This document shows, piece after piece, positions 53,418-63,695 of a stretch of 64,000 nucleotides of DNA. A program made the position numbers and the translations under genes. Under the pieces are notes generated by a model. It saw only the letters and a list, made by a program, of their open reading frames with translations, ran no database searches and was not told where the DNA came from. How positions within the stretch are numbered: position 1 is the stretch's first letter; each line of letters starts with the position of its first letter. The DNA is from Nitrosomonas sp. (lineage in GTDB: Bacteria; Pseudomonadota; Gammaproteobacteria; Burkholderiales; Nitrosomonadaceae), in the NCBI GenBank assembly GCA_024281825.1, contig JAMWZY010000001.1, positions 310,001 through 374,000 on the forward strand, given 5' to 3'.

Positions 53418-55708
53418 TGAAAATTTGGAAATTTATTGTTATCACACTCTTGGTTGCGGTTGTGGCAGGCTGTGCGATTAATAACAAGAGTTTTTTATCC
53501 AGAAATGCAAATTTTTCTGAAGGTCAAAAATTGGTCGAGCAAGGACAATATGAAGTAGGACTGCAGAAAATTGAGCAAGCATTACGTGAGGAACCGGAGA
53601 GTAAGGAAATTCGTGCAGTCATGATTCGCTTGAGCGATGAAATCGCTGCCAAATTGCTATTTCTAGCAGAGAATCACCGGTTTTCGGGTGATATGGCGAA
53701 CTCAGAAAAAGAATATCTGCGGATTCTCAATATGTTTCCGTCTCATGAGCGCGCCAAAGAAGGTCTTGATGCAATCAAATTGGAACGGCGGCATATTGCG
53801 ATTGTGGATTCAGCAAGAACGCATTTGGCTAACAATAAGGTATCCCAGGCAGAAACGATCGTAAGAGCGGTGCTACAAGAAAATCCACAGCAACAACATG
53901 CGCGTCAATTAATCGAGCAAATCAATGACATGATGGCGCGCCCGGAAGTGACAGAATTATTGCTCGAATCTGCTTTCAAAAAGACTGTATCAATGGAGTT
54001 TAAAGATACCGATTTGCGCTCCGTGTTTGAAATCATGTCGCGTACTGCGGGGATTAATTTTGTATTCGATAAAGATGTACGCCAAGAAAGTAAGGTTTCT
54101 ATTTTTGTGCGTAAAAATACCATTGAAGATATTTTAAAATTGTTGCTGACGACTAATCAACTCGCTTATAAAGCACTCAATAATAATTCCCTACTAATCT
54201 ACCCAAATACACCAGCCAAATTAAAAGACTATCAGGAATTAGTGGTGAAAAGTTTCCAAATAGCACATACCGATGTGAAGCAGATGGTGGCGATGGTGCG
54301 CGGTATTGTTAAGGCGAAAGATATCTATGTCAATGAGCAATTGAATCTCTTTATCATGCGCGATACTTTAGAAGCGATTCGCTTAACTGAGCGGTTAGTG
54401 ACTTTAAATGATATTGCGGAACCGGAAGTGATACTGGATGTGGCTATTTTGGAAGTGTCTCGCTCAAATAATTTCTTATTGGGCCCCAAATTTCCGCAGC
54501 AGATTACCTTTGCTGGCACGGGAATAACAGCTGCAACAGCGGGAGCAAGCGCAGCGGCTTCACCTGGACTGGCTCTGCTCAATCAAGTTGGTTTTGATGG
54601 ACTCAAAAGCTTTGCGGTAAACAATACGATGGTGATCGATTTTCTGCAAACTTTGTCGACTGGGGATATATTGGCCAATCCGCGAATTCGGGTATCCAAC
54701 AAGGAAAAAGCAAAGATTCATATTGGCGAGAAGCGACCTTTTTTTACAGCCAACGTACAACCTGGTATTAATTCTATTGTTACGTCAACACCTACATTTG
54801 TTGATTTAGGGGTCAAGCTGGATGTAGAGCCCCGCATTGGATTACATAATGACGTTACCATGAAAGTTACGTTAGAAGTGAGTAGTAGAATTACCGATAT
54901 ACAAGGTCCTAGTAATGCTACAGCACCGTTAATCGGGACACGGAATGCCGAAACAATACTGACCTTAAAAGATGGTGAAACGCAGGTGCTGGCTGGATTG
55001 ATCGATAATAGAGAAACAAGAACAATTGGTGGACTTGCGGGATTGTTTAACATCCCGGGGTTAGATCGATTGACATCAAGTCAGAAAGTCGAACGTACAA
55101 AATCGGAAATCGTTTTGTTGATTACGCCTCGTATCGTTCGTAATCTTCCAAAGCCGACCAATCTTGAAAACGAGTACCATTTTGGCACCGCCAGTGAAGC
55201 TGGTAAATTACCCGTTAAAATTGATAGGACGGCGGCTCAATCGTTAGCGATTGCGCCAGCAGGTACTGGGGCTGGTGGCATGAGGAGTGCCGCAGCGAAT
55301 CCATTTGCGGTGGCGGAACAATCAGCCGATGCAAATCCATTTGCGAATGTCGCATCTATGCCACCAACGCTGACATTGCAAGGACCGACAACGGTAGGAT
55401 TGGATAAAGAGTTTTCGGTGAATGTTCGCATGGTAGGTGCAAAAGCAACCGTCAATTCGGATGTGCAAGTCAGCTATGATTCGAATACACTGGAACTGTT
55501 GGATGGCGGACCCAAATCGGGTTCGCGCGCGCTTAAACTCGGTAAAGATCAAGTGTTGGGCCTAGCGACGCAATTGCGTTTTAAAGTTATTACATCCAGT
55601 CCTGGCACGACAGAAGTCAGCGTGCAGAGTGCTACCGGGGAAGATATCGAAAATGGTGATACGGTTGAAGTGACGCTGCCGACCCCAGTGACAGTGACGA
55701 TTAAATAG
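53417..55708 (+). CDS. gspD: Lipoprotein secretin (GspD-like) with C-terminal cohesin-like domain
   Basis: The 763-residue outer-membrane secretin has a lipoprotein signal ending LLVAVVAGC, so it may reach the outer membrane without a separate pilotin. TPR-like repeats span about 37-180, and a secretin N-terminal short domain about 188-265. The N domains and the secretin core (about 400-575, with VGFDGLKSFAVNNTMVIDFLQTL, ILANPRIRVSNKEKAKIHIGE and ETQVLAGLIDN) follow. After a linker with two NPFA motifs, residues about 650-763 form a cohesin-like beta domain (TLTLQGPTTVGLDKEFSVNVRMVGA, then VQVSYDSNTLELLDGG), which is not part of standard GspD. GTG at 53414 is an alternative start three bases earlier. 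Confidence 0.88.
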   Translation: MKIWKFIVITLLVAVVAGCAINNKSFLSRNANFSEGQKLVEQGQYEVGLQKIEQALREEPESKEIRAVMIRLSDEIAAKLLFLAENHRFSGDMANSEKEYLRILNMFPSHERAKEGLDAIKLERRHIAIVDSARTHLANNKVSQAETIVRAVLQENPQQQHARQLIEQINDMMARPEVTELLLESAFKKTVSMEFKDTDLRSVFEIMSRTAGINFVFDKDVRQESKVSIFVRKNTIEDILKLLLTTNQLAYKALNNNSLLIYPNTPAKLKDYQELVVKSFQIAHTDVKQMVAMVRGIVKAKDIYVNEQLNLFIMRDTLEAIRLTERLVTLNDIAEPEVILDVAILEVSRSNNFLLGPKFPQQITFAGTGITAATAGASAAASPGLALLNQVGFDGLKSFAVNNTMVIDFLQTLSTGDILANPRIRVSNKEKAKIHIGEKRPFFTANVQPGINSIVTSTPTFVDLGVKLDVEPRIGLHNDVTMKVTLEVSSRITDIQGPSNATAPLIGTRNAETILTLKDGETQVLAGLIDNRETRTIGGLAGLFNIPGLDRLTSSQKVERTKSEIVLLITPRIVRNLPKPTNLENEYHFGTASEAGKLPVKIDRTAAQSLAIAPAGTGAGGMRSAAANPFAVAEQSADANPFANVASMPPTLTLQGPTTVGLDKEFSVNVRMVGAKATVNSDVQVSYDSNTLELLDGGPKSGSRALKLGKDQVLGLATQLRFKVITSSPGTTEVSVQSATGEDIENGDTVEVTLPTPVTVTIK

Positions 55709-55718
55709 TCTGGAGTTT

Positions 55719-56240
55719 ATGATATTGTCTCGCATGTTATTGCTTGAACGAAAGCAATATGGCTTTACTTTAATAGAACTTATGATCGTGGTGGCTATCA
55801 TGGCGATATTGGCGACAGCATCGCTGCCATTCCGGGAACTGGTGATACAGCGGGAAAAAGAAATCGAACTGCGCACCGCATTGCGGCAAATACGTAATGC
55901 AATTGATGCTTATAAGCAGGCGAGTGATGATGGGCGTATCACGAAAAAAGCAGATCAATCTGGTTATCCACCGCGCCTGGAGGAATTGGTGATGGGGGTA
56001 CCGGACGCTAAAAGCCCAGAGAAAAAAAATATTTACTTCTTGCGCCGTTTGCCTCGTGATCCGATGTTTGTTGAATTGGATATTGCTGGTACCGGCGTGG
56101 CAACCCCGACGGTTGATACCTGGGGAAAACGTAGCTATGAAAGCCCAGCCGATAGTCCTAAGGAAGGTGATGATGTTTTTGATGTTTACTCACTTTCTGA
56201 AGCTAAGGGATTGAACGGTATTCCTTATAAAGAATGGTGA
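55719..56240 (+). CDS. Pseudopilin (GspG/H-like) of the secretion operon
   Basis: The 173-residue prepilin has a class III signal with G15|F16 TLIE20 LMIVVAIMAILATASLPF and a helical N-terminal stem (IQREKEIELRTALRQIRNAIDAYKQASDDG). The C-terminal part has YPPRLEELVMG and LRRLPRDPMF, a pattern found in DUF-type GspG paralogues, and ends in YKEW. GGAG precedes the ATG. It overlaps the next gene by seven bases. It probably forms a minor pilin at the tip. Confidence 0.85.
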   Translation: MILSRMLLLERKQYGFTLIELMIVVAIMAILATASLPFRELVIQREKEIELRTALRQIRNAIDAYKQASDDGRITKKADQSGYPPRLEELVMGVPDAKSPEKKNIYFLRRLPRDPMFVELDIAGTGVATPTVDTWGKRSYESPADSPKEGDDVFDVYSLSEAKGLNGIPYKEW

Positions 56241-56629
56241 TTAATGTGGAAAAATGCTGTCGACACAATGGATTCACTCTGATCGAATTATTGGTCGTGA
56301 TGGCTATTATCGCTACATTGCTCAGTTTGGTTGCACCGCGTTATTTTAATTCATTGGACAAAGCTAAGGAAGCTGTCTTGCGCCAGGATCTTGTTATGAT
56401 GCGCAATGCCATTGATCAATTTTATTCGGATTTTGGTAAATATCCACTGGATTTAGAAGAAATGGTGGATAAAAGATATTTGCGAAGCATACCGGTAGAT
56501 CCTTTTACCGAGAGTAAAGAAACCTGGATTGTCATGCCGCCGCCTAATCTGATGGATTCGGGTGTATACAATGTTCACAGCGGTTATCGAGAACGAGCTT
56601 TAGATGGTACTTTTTACGAGGAGTGGTAA
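56234..56629 (+). CDS. Pseudopilin of the secretion operon
   Basis: The 131-residue prepilin has signal G13|F14 TLIE18 LLVVMAIIATLLSLVAPRYF. It continues RQDLVMMRNAIDQFYSDFGKYPLDLEEMVDKRYLRSIPVDPFTES and ends in YEEW, the same plan as the two other GspG-like proteins in the operon. The ATG at 56234 lies inside the end of the previous gene. It has no calcium tail, so it is a minor pseudopilin in all likelihood. Confidence 0.85.
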   Translation: MVINVEKCCRHNGFTLIELLVVMAIIATLLSLVAPRYFNSLDKAKEAVLRQDLVMMRNAIDQFYSDFGKYPLDLEEMVDKRYLRSIPVDPFTESKETWIVMPPPNLMDSGVYNVHSGYRERALDGTFYEEW

Positions 56630-56666
56630 AAGATTCTGTTCTTGTGAACTTTTTATAGGCTAGCTT

Positions 56667-57665
56667 ATGATTAAGTCAGCACAGCAAGGATTTGTTTACC
56701 TTTGGGCGCTTTATACCGTTGCGCTTGCCGGCATAGCGATGGCTGCCGCAGCGCATGTTTGGCAAGCAAAATCGCTACGTGAGAAAGAGGCAGAACTGAT
56801 GTTTATTGGCGAACAATTTCGCCTTGCGATTAAGTCGTATCAAAGTACTGGTACAAAGCAGTTTCCCAAAACACTGGAAGATTTAGTGGAAGATAAGCGC
56901 AACCCGAATGTTGTTCGCCATCTACGTAGAATCTATGTGGATCCGATGACCAACACGACCGAATGGGGCATTGTCGAAGAAGCGCCTCCAAATGCTAACC
57001 AAAGTGCTACTGGTAATGCTGCGGCTACCAATAATCCTGCTGCTGCCGGGAATAAAGCGGCAACAGGTAATCAGCAGGCAGGAAGCTCGGGCGGTCTAGG
57101 TAGTGTCGGTGGCTTAGGAAGTTCTTCCTCGTCCACTAATAATCCTGCAGGCTCAAATAATACTTTAACACCGAGTGGAACCGCTGCAACTTCGGGAGGT
57201 ACGACTACCGCTACGGGAAGCACGGCTACTACTACGCCTGGCACGACTTCCACTAATCCCGCATCGAATAATGCTGCAATTGGAAAAAGTGTCGGCTCAA
57301 GTCTTGGAAAGAATTTGGAAAAGAGAGTGACCGGTGTTTATAGCTTATCGGAAAAAAAACCTATCAAAAAAAGTCAATTTCCAGAGCAATACAAAAAATT
57401 TTCTGAAGCACAGACATATCAAGATTGGCAATTTGTTTACAAACCTGGAGATAATAAAGGCTCGACGGGTGGAGCGGCCGCTAACACAGCAAAACCGAAT
57501 ACCGGTGCAGGAGGTACGGGTTCATCATCAGCTTCTCCATTTGCACCTCAAGCAGGTTCTGGATCTGGAACATCCTCTAAATCTTCAGCGTCACCTTTTG
57601 GTCAACCATCCGCAAATAAAGAATCAGATTCGTCGAGCGGGGCTGCTTCGCCATTCGGAAGGTAG
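56667..57665 (+). CDS. Pseudopilin-like protein with long Gly/Ser/Asn/Thr-rich tail
   Basis: The 332-residue protein starts like a prepilin (QQG8|F9 VYLWALYTVALAGIAMAAAAHVWQ) but lacks Glu at position 5 of the mature chain, where it has Trp; among standard pseudopilins this is a feature of GspK. A short pilin-like domain follows (KTLEDLVEDKRNPNVVRHLRRIYVDPMT). From residue about 110 there is a low-complexity stretch of Asn, Ala, Thr, Gly and Ser. After an ordered segment (VTGVYSLSEKKPIKKSQFP...TYQDWQFVYKPGD), a second low-complexity tail holds three SPFA/SPFG motifs. It is the last gene of the operon. Confidence 0.75.
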   Translation: MIKSAQQGFVYLWALYTVALAGIAMAAAAHVWQAKSLREKEAELMFIGEQFRLAIKSYQSTGTKQFPKTLEDLVEDKRNPNVVRHLRRIYVDPMTNTTEWGIVEEAPPNANQSATGNAAATNNPAAAGNKAATGNQQAGSSGGLGSVGGLGSSSSSTNNPAGSNNTLTPSGTAATSGGTTTATGSTATTTPGTTSTNPASNNAAIGKSVGSSLGKNLEKRVTGVYSLSEKKPIKKSQFPEQYKKFSEAQTYQDWQFVYKPGDNKGSTGGAAANTAKPNTGAGGTGSSSASPFAPQAGSGSGTSSKSSASPFGQPSANKESDSSSGAASPFGR

Positions 57666-57839
57666 CTAATCCTGAATAACTTTCTCGTCAGTGCTAACTA
57701 CACAATCTAGGGTAATAATATCTATTCTTTGAAGCTGGTGATCCGAGATGATGATTGATATGGTTTTCCGGAAATGGCCACTTAATTCTTGCCAAATAGG
57801 AGGGAGAGATCGGATCTGTTGGTTTTGAAAGCTAGAAAG

Positions 57840-58898
57840 TTACTGTCTTAACTGCAGATAGTCTGCATCAGTAATTCTAGACCATTCTTTTGCTTTATCC
57901 AAAAAAGTTTTTTGGCTGTTGATAATTTTACCTGCTAAGGGTGATTTTATGGCTATTTCGTTCAATAGTTCGTCGTTGGCTTGCTTAAATACTCGCAAAA
58001 CATCCTCGGGAAAAGTACGAATTTTAATATTATTTTTTTTCTTCATTTCTTGCCAGGTTATTGTATTACGGAAAAATGACTCCGATAGCATGTCGAAAGA
58101 TGCTTCTTTTGCAGCTACCGCGATAATTATCCTGATGTCTTCTGGTAAAGCGTCGAAGCTGTTCTTATTAATAAAAATATGTAATTCTGCACCCGGCTCA
58201 TGCCAGCCAGTATAGTAAAATGGGGCTATTTTATGAAAACCTAGTTTTTCATCATTCGCGGGCCCTGCCCACTCGACTGCATCAATCGTGCCTCTTTCTA
58301 ATGAGGTATACAATTCGCCAGGGGGGATACTGATGGGTTTCATGCCGACCTTGCTAACGACTTCACCAGCAAGGCCTGGAATGCGCATTTTTAGACCTTT
58401 TAAATCTGAAATCGAATGAATTTCTTTTCTGAACCACCCTCCCATTTGTAAATGAGTATTTCCGGCAGGGAACGCTACGATATTGTGGCGTGCATAGACT
58501 TCGGCTAATAGTTCTAAGCCTCCGCCGTAATAATACCAAGCATTCATTTCAGTTGGAGTCATGCCAAATGGCGTGGTGGTAAAGAATGTGGTTGCTGGAT
58601 CTTTACCTTTGTAATAGTACGATGCTGTATGCCCCATTTCGTATGCACCGGAGCGTACCATGTCAAAAATTCCTAACGGTGCTTTGTGTTTGCCGGGTGA
58701 GTCGACAGTGATTCGCATACGTCCTGCGGACATTTTCTCAACATTGTTGGCAAAACGGTGCACATTATTGTGAAACATTGGCATTCCGTCTGGCCATGAC
58801 ATAGCTAGACGCCAATGGAATGTCTGAGCTGATGCAGTTGAAATAAACGCTACACAAAAAAATACAACGGACAAAGGCAAATTTGAGATAAAACTCAT
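57840..58898 (-). CDS. TRAP transporter substrate-binding protein (DctP/TakP type)
   Basis: The 352-residue periplasmic binding protein has a signal peptide (LPLSVVFFCVAFISTASAQ) and the DctP fold: HWRLAMSWPDGMPMFHNN, GAYEMGHTASYYYKGKDP, GWFRKEIHSISDLKGLKMRIPG, the TakP-like GTIDAVEWAGPANDEKLGFHKIAPFYY and GWHEPGAELHIFINK. The Arg of MRIPG normally binds a carboxylate, so an organic acid such as a 2-oxoacid is the likely ligand. No DctQ or DctM membrane subunit is encoded nearby, so its transporter partner lies elsewhere or is missing. Confidence 0.9.
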   Translation of the reverse strand: MSFISNLPLSVVFFCVAFISTASAQTFHWRLAMSWPDGMPMFHNNVHRFANNVEKMSAGRMRITVDSPGKHKAPLGIFDMVRSGAYEMGHTASYYYKGKDPATTFFTTTPFGMTPTEMNAWYYYGGGLELLAEVYARHNIVAFPAGNTHLQMGGWFRKEIHSISDLKGLKMRIPGLAGEVVSKVGMKPISIPPGELYTSLERGTIDAVEWAGPANDEKLGFHKIAPFYYTGWHEPGAELHIFINKNSFDALPEDIRIIIAVAAKEASFDMLSESFFRNTITWQEMKKKNNIKIRTFPEDVLRVFKQANDELLNEIAIKSPLAGKIINSQKTFLDKAKEWSRITDADYLQLRQ

Positions 58899-58965
58899 GA
58901 CATCGACGCCATTTCTACTGCTGACTATGGATTAAGACACAGAACGGTTGAGTAAATTATTATGA

Positions 58966-61221
58966 TCAAATGATTGCATGTTCTTTCTCAAATATCAGCG
59001 CTGCTTTACCATTTTTATCAATGTCTACATTGACTTTTCCGCCATTTGCCAAACGACCGAATAAAAGCTCATCGGCTAATGCGCTGCGAATAACGTCTTG
59101 AATGAGCCTTTCCATCGGGCGCGCACCCATTAGCGGATCAAAGCCATGTTTAGCAAGATATTTGCGCAAAGGTTCACTGAAAGTTGCCTCAACTTTCTTT
59201 TCATGCAGTTGTGTTTCAAGTTGAATCAGAAACTTATCGACTACGCGTAAGATAATTTCTTCGTTTAGAGGGGCAAACGAAACAATTGCATCAAGCCGGT
59301 TACGAAATTCAGGCGTAAAAAGTTTCTTGATATCTATCAGTTCATCGCCAATTGGTTTTGACTGGGTAAATCCAATGGCGGTTTTTGTTAAGGCTTCTGC
59401 ACCGGCATTTGTCGTCATAATAATGATGACATTACGGAAATCCGATTTGCGTCCATTATTATCCGTTAATGTTCCATAATCCATGACCTGCAGTAAAATA
59501 TTAAAGATATCGGTATGTGCCTTTTCAATTTCATCTAAAAGCAACACAGAATGTGGGTGTTTGTTTATAGCTTCGGTTAATAATCCGCCTTGATCGTAGC
59601 CTACATAACCTGGTGGAGCGCCAATTAGCCGTGATACAGCATGTCGCTCCATATACTCTGACATGTCGAAACGATGCAAATGGATGCCTAGGGCATATGA
59701 GAGTTGCCGGGCCACCTCGGTTTTACCGACACCTGTGGGACCTGAAAATAAAAATGAGCCAACTGGTTTTTGTGGATTTCCTAGTCCACTCCTTGACATT
59801 TTGATTGCCGAAGCGAGTGAATTGATCGCGCTATCCTGTCCGAATACAATTGCTTTCATATCACGTTCCAATGTCTTTAATTTATTGCGGTCATTGGTAG
59901 AGATATTTTGTGGTGGAATACGCGCAATTTTGGCAACTACATTCTCAATTTCAGTTTTTCCGATAACGCGGCGTTGTCTAGATTTTGGTAATATTCGTTG
60001 AACTGCACCGGCCTCATCCAATACGTCAATTGCTTTGTCCGGTAAATGTCGGTCATTGATGTAGCGAGCTGAGAGTTCAGCTGCTGATACCAATGCACTG
60101 TATGTGTATTTTATTTTATGATGTTGTTCATATCGCGACTTGAGCCCACGCAGAATGGCTACTGTTTCGTCAACGCTTGGTTCGTGAACTTCAATCTGCT
60201 GGAAGCGTCGCGATAGGGCACGGTCTTTCTCAAAAATTCCGCGATACTCATTATAAGTGGTGGCCCCGATGCAGCGTAATTGCCCTGAATTTAGAATGGG
60301 TTTTAAGAGGTTAGAGGCATCCAATACTCCACCCGATGCCGCTCCTGCACCAATTAAAGTGTGTATTTCATCAATAAATAAAATGGCAAAAGGATTGTCT
60401 GTCAACTGTTTTAACAGTGTTTTTAATCGTTGTTCAAAATCACCACGATATTTTGTGCCAGCGAGTAGGGCTCCCATATCCAGCGCATAAATTTGATGCT
60501 TCATGAGCAAATCTGGAACATTTTCTTCAACAATGCGTTTTGCTAGGCCTTCTGCAATAGCAGTTTTTCCGACCCCTGCTTCTCCAACTAATAATGGATT
60601 ATTTTTGCGACGACGACATAATGTTTGTATGACACGTTCGACTTCTTTTTCTCGTCCAACTAGGGGATCTATTTTATTCAATAGCGCTTGATGATTCAGA
60701 TTTACTGTATAGTTTTCAAGTAATCCGGAAGAATTGGGATCTTGCTCGCTATCCACTTCATTCACCGCTTTTGCATTGTTTTCTTGTGGTACTTTACGGA
60801 TATTATGTGAAATGTAATTGACTACATCCAAGCGTGTTATTCCCCTTTGTTCCAGAAAATAAACAGCATGTGAATCTTTCTCACCGAAAATAGATACTAA
60901 AACATTGGCACCAGTAACCTCTTTTTTGCCGGATGATTGAACATGGAGTATGGCTCTCTGAATAACGCGTTGAAAGCCCAGTGTAGGTTGTGTGTCTACA
61001 TCATCATTACCGCTAATAATCGGGGTGTGGCGTGCAATATGGTCTGTCAATGTAGCACGAAGATCAGAAATTTCTACTAGACAAGCATTCAATACTTCGG
61101 CAGCACTTGTGTTGTCTAACATTGCCAGCAATAGGTGTTCAACAGTAATAAATTCATATCTTTTTTGTCTGGATTCTACAAATGCCATATGTAAGCTAAC
61201 TTCTAAATCAGGGGCGATCAT
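58966..61221 (-). CDS. clpA: ATP-dependent Clp protease ATP-binding subunit ClpA
   Basis: The 751-residue ClpA unfoldase feeds proteins to ClpP. It has an N-terminal Clp-N double repeat (residues about 1-145), a first AAA+ module with Walker [16 protein letters not shown] and [18 protein letters not shown], and a second with [16 protein letters not shown] and [25 protein letters not shown]. The ClpP-binding loop (IGL/VGL type) is represented by [20 protein letters not shown]. There is no middle coiled coil, which separates it from ClpB. It directly follows clpS. Confidence 0.97.
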   Translation of the reverse strand: MIAPDLEVSLHMAFVESRQKRYEFITVEHLLLAMLDNTSAAEVLNACLVEISDLRATLTDHIARHTPIISGNDDVDTQPTLGFQRVIQRAILHVQSSGKKEVTGANVLVSIFGEKDSHAVYFLEQRGITRLDVVNYISHNIRKVPQENNAKAVNEVDSEQDPNSSGLLENYTVNLNHQALLNKIDPLVGREKEVERVIQTLCRRRKNNPLLVGEAGVGKTAIAEGLAKRIVEENVPDLLMKHQIYALDMGALLAGTKYRGDFEQRLKTLLKQLTDNPFAILFIDEIHTLIGAGAASGGVLDASNLLKPILNSGQLRCIGATTYNEYRGIFEKDRALSRRFQQIEVHEPSVDETVAILRGLKSRYEQHHKIKYTYSALVSAAELSARYINDRHLPDKAIDVLDEAGAVQRILPKSRQRRVIGKTEIENVVAKIARIPPQNISTNDRNKLKTLERDMKAIVFGQDSAINSLASAIKMSRSGLGNPQKPVGSFLFSGPTGVGKTEVARQLSYALGIHLHRFDMSEYMERHAVSRLIGAPPGYVGYDQGGLLTEAINKHPHSVLLLDEIEKAHTDIFNILLQVMDYGTLTDNNGRKSDFRNVIIIMTTNAGAEALTKTAIGFTQSKPIGDELIDIKKLFTPEFRNRLDAIVSFAPLNEEIILRVVDKFLIQLETQLHEKKVEATFSEPLRKYLAKHGFDPLMGARPMERLIQDVIRSALADELLFGRLANGGKVNVDIDKNGKAALIFEKEHAII

Positions 61222-61222
61222 A

Positions 61223-61543
61223 TTAATTTTTCTCCATTACACACTTTAGCGGATGCTGGTTTCTTTTAGCGAAATCAATCACCTGATTGACTTTAGTGCT
61301 TGCAATATCGCTGGTATAAACACCACATACACCGACTCCTTCGGTATGTACTTTTAACATTACATGAGTTGCTTGTTCTTGATTCATTGAAAAGAATAGC
61401 ATTAACACCTCAATAACAAATTCCATCGGAGTATAGTCATCATTTAATAATAATATTTTATATAACGGAGGAATTTTTTCTTTGGATTTTTCTTGCCGTT
61501 GCTTAAGTTTTACTGTGGCAGCTTCCAATTTCTGTTCTGTCAT
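61223..61543 (-). CDS. clpS: ATP-dependent Clp protease adapter ClpS
   Basis: The 106-residue adaptor delivers N-degron substrates to ClpAP. An extended N-terminal arm precedes the fold with [58 protein letters not shown]. The N-degron pocket residues (NDDYTPMEF and the following Met/Val) are present. It is separated from clpA by a single base between stop and start, the usual clpS-clpA order, and divergent from the cold-shock gene. Confidence 0.97.
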   Translation of the reverse strand: MTEQKLEAATVKLKQRQEKSKEKIPPLYKILLLNDDYTPMEFVIEVLMLFFSMNQEQATHVMLKVHTEGVGVCGVYTSDIASTKVNQVIDFAKRNQHPLKCVMEKN

Positions 61544-61825
61544 AAAAATAAGTAGTATTTTTTATTTTTGCTTAATGAGTCAGTATAAAGTACATTGTGA
61601 TCAACATATTTGAAGATTACGATAAAATTTTCAAGCCCCTTGCTAACGATAGATGTAATATTTTCAATAATTACACTGTAATCACTTGACTTTAACGCTG
61701 AATTTGCGTAAAACAGCACGTGGCGTTTGGCTTCAAGTTCTCTGCGGCACCTGCATCAACCGTTAATAGTCTTGAAATTCAAATAGTATTAGGGTTTCCG
61801 GCCCAGTTTTTTATAGGAAGTAGAA
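61544..61825. promoter_or_regulatory. Divergent control region of clpS and the cold-shock gene
   Basis: These 282 bases carry the promoters of both genes and probably a long 5' leader for the cold-shock mRNA, as is common for cspA-type genes. TAGGAAG at 61814-61820 is the ribosome binding site. No cold box or strong hairpin was identified by eye. Confidence 0.45.
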
Positions 61826-62029
61826 ATGGCAACAGGTACAGTAAAATGGTTTAATGATTCTAAAGGTTTTGGTTTTATTACTCCTGATGATGGTAGCGAA
61901 GATTTATTCGCACACTTTTCAGCAATCAATATGTCCGGGTTTAAAACACTTAAAGAAGGCCAGAAAGTTAGTTTTGACGTTACACAAGGGCCAAAAGGAA
62001 AGCAAGCCTCTAACATCCAATCCGTTTAA
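61826..62029 (+). CDS. Cold-shock family (CSD) RNA-binding protein
   Basis: The 67-residue cold-shock protein has the canonical sequence [42 protein letters not shown], with RNP1 KGFGFI and RNP2 LFAHFS, followed by the [21 protein letters not shown] end. It binds single-stranded RNA and DNA and prevents harmful RNA structure. A strong terminator follows. It is monocistronic. Which paralogue of the cspA family it is cannot be decided. Confidence 0.97.
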   Translation: MATGTVKWFNDSKGFGFITPDDGSEDLFAHFSAINMSGFKTLKEGQKVSFDVTQGPKGKQASNIQSV

Positions 62030-62134
62030 CTGCTTGTTCGAATATGAAAGCTGACGTCGACTGAATTTGAGTTTTTAGAGTTGTTTGATGTGATAAAGTT
62101 AGCGCAGAGATCATAAAGATTTGCAGAAAAACCT

Positions 62135-62171
62135 GCCTCTTGTTCAAGAAAGAACAAGAGGCTTTTTTTTT
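62135..62171 (+). terminator. Intrinsic terminator of the cold-shock gene
   Basis: GCCTCTTGTTC (62135-62145) and GAACAAGAGGC (62152-62162) form a perfect 11-base stem with a six-base loop, directly followed by nine T. It lies about 105 bases after the stop codon. It is a textbook Rho-independent terminator; the A-run on its left side could let it also work for the convergent icd transcript. Confidence 0.95.
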
Positions 62172-62250
62172 GTATGTTGTGTGACTACAGTTAATTTCTG
62201 TAGATCTCTACATTCAATAGATAAAAAACTTCCAAAAACGTACAAATGCC

Positions 62251-63501
62251 TTATCTCATCTGATTAATCATTGCTTCACCAAATGCAGAGCTAGAAACTT
62301 TTTGTGCTCCTTCCATTTGTCTCGCAAAATCATAAGTTACAACTTTACTTTGAATGGTTCTCTCCATTGCTTTGATTAGCGCATCTGCAGCTTCTATCCA
62401 TCCTATATGCCGTAGCATCATTTCTGCAGATAGAATGATTGAGCCTGGATTAACTTGATCTTTACCCGCATATTTAGGAGCCGTTCCGTGAGTTGCTTCA
62501 AACATAGCGACCGAGTCACTCAAATTCGCTCCGGGTGCGATTCCTATTCCCCCTACTTGGGCCGCCAAAGCATCGGAAATATAATCGCCATTTAAATTAG
62601 GTGTGGCGATAACATCATATTCCTCTGGCCTCAGTAAAATCTGTTGCAAGAAGGCGTCAGCAATCACATCTTTAATGATGACTCCATTGTATTTTTTGGA
62701 TAATTTCATCCACGGACCGCCATCCAGTGGTTCTGCACCGAATTCCTTAGTGGCGAGATCATATCCCCATTTTTTAAAGGCACCTTCGGTAAATTTCATA
62801 ATATTCCCTTTGTGAACCAAGGTAACCGATTGTCTATGATTGTCGATAGCATATTGAATCGCTTTGCGAACAAATCGATCTGTGCCTTCTTTTGAAATAG
62901 GTTTGATGCCGATGGCTGAGGTTTTCGGGAATCGTATATTTGTCACCTTCATCTCATTAATCAAGAAATCGATAACTTTATGAACGGATGTTGTTTCGGC
63001 TTCCCATTCAATACCAACATAGATGTCTTCAGAATTTTCTCGAAAAATTACCATATCAGTTTTTTCGGGGTTCTTGAGTGGACTGGGAACACCACTGAAA
63101 TAACGTACTGGTCGCAAGCAAATATATAAATCTAACCGTTGCCGCAGTGCGACATTAATCGAGCGAATACCCCCACCAATAGGGGTTGTTAATGGACCTT
63201 TTATAGAGACCACAAATTCTTTTGCTGCAGTTAAAGTTTCTTCAGGTAACCATGCATCGGATCCGTAGATTTTTGTGGCTTTCTCTCCCGCATAGATTTC
63301 CATCCAAGCGATTTTACGCTGTCCACGATAAGCTTGATCAACAGCTGCATCAACTACTTTCCGCATGACAGGTGTAATATCTATACCAATACCATCGCCT
63401 TCAATAAACAAAATGATAGGATTATTGGGAACGTTGAGCGTATTGTCGGAATTGACTTGAATTTTTTTACCATCAGGCGGTATTTTTATATGTTGATACA
63501 T
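62251..63501 (-). CDS. icd: NADP-dependent isocitrate dehydrogenase
   Basis: The 416-residue enzyme oxidises isocitrate to 2-oxoglutarate in the TCA cycle. It opens with [25 protein letters not shown] and has the substrate loop around the phosphorylatable Ser ([26 protein letters not shown]), then [18 protein letters not shown] and [25 protein letters not shown], ending in the coenzyme region [20 protein letters not shown]. The pattern is the NADP-type of E. coli Icd. It is a full-length gene, transcribed toward the cold-shock terminator. Confidence 0.97.
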   Translation of the reverse strand: MYQHIKIPPDGKKIQVNSDNTLNVPNNPIILFIEGDGIGIDITPVMRKVVDAAVDQAYRGQRKIAWMEIYAGEKATKIYGSDAWLPEETLTAAKEFVVSIKGPLTTPIGGGIRSINVALRQRLDLYICLRPVRYFSGVPSPLKNPEKTDMVIFRENSEDIYVGIEWEAETTSVHKVIDFLINEMKVTNIRFPKTSAIGIKPISKEGTDRFVRKAIQYAIDNHRQSVTLVHKGNIMKFTEGAFKKWGYDLATKEFGAEPLDGGPWMKLSKKYNGVIIKDVIADAFLQQILLRPEEYDVIATPNLNGDYISDALAAQVGGIGIAPGANLSDSVAMFEATHGTAPKYAGKDQVNPGSIILSAEMMLRHIGWIEAADALIKAMERTIQSKVVTYDFARQMEGAQKVSSSAFGEAMINQMR

Positions 63502-63695
63502 CTCAAGAGCCTCAGAAATTTATAATAGCAGTAGTTAAATCAATTTTCTTTGATAACTAAAATTAGAAGTGATGGAGCAATTTATTTCATTTGCTCCTTA
63601 TTATATTGTATAAACGAACGATTATTCCATTACCTACCTTAATTGGTTTGAATTTAATCGTTTATTTCTTCGTAAAGATGACGTAAATACTCTTG

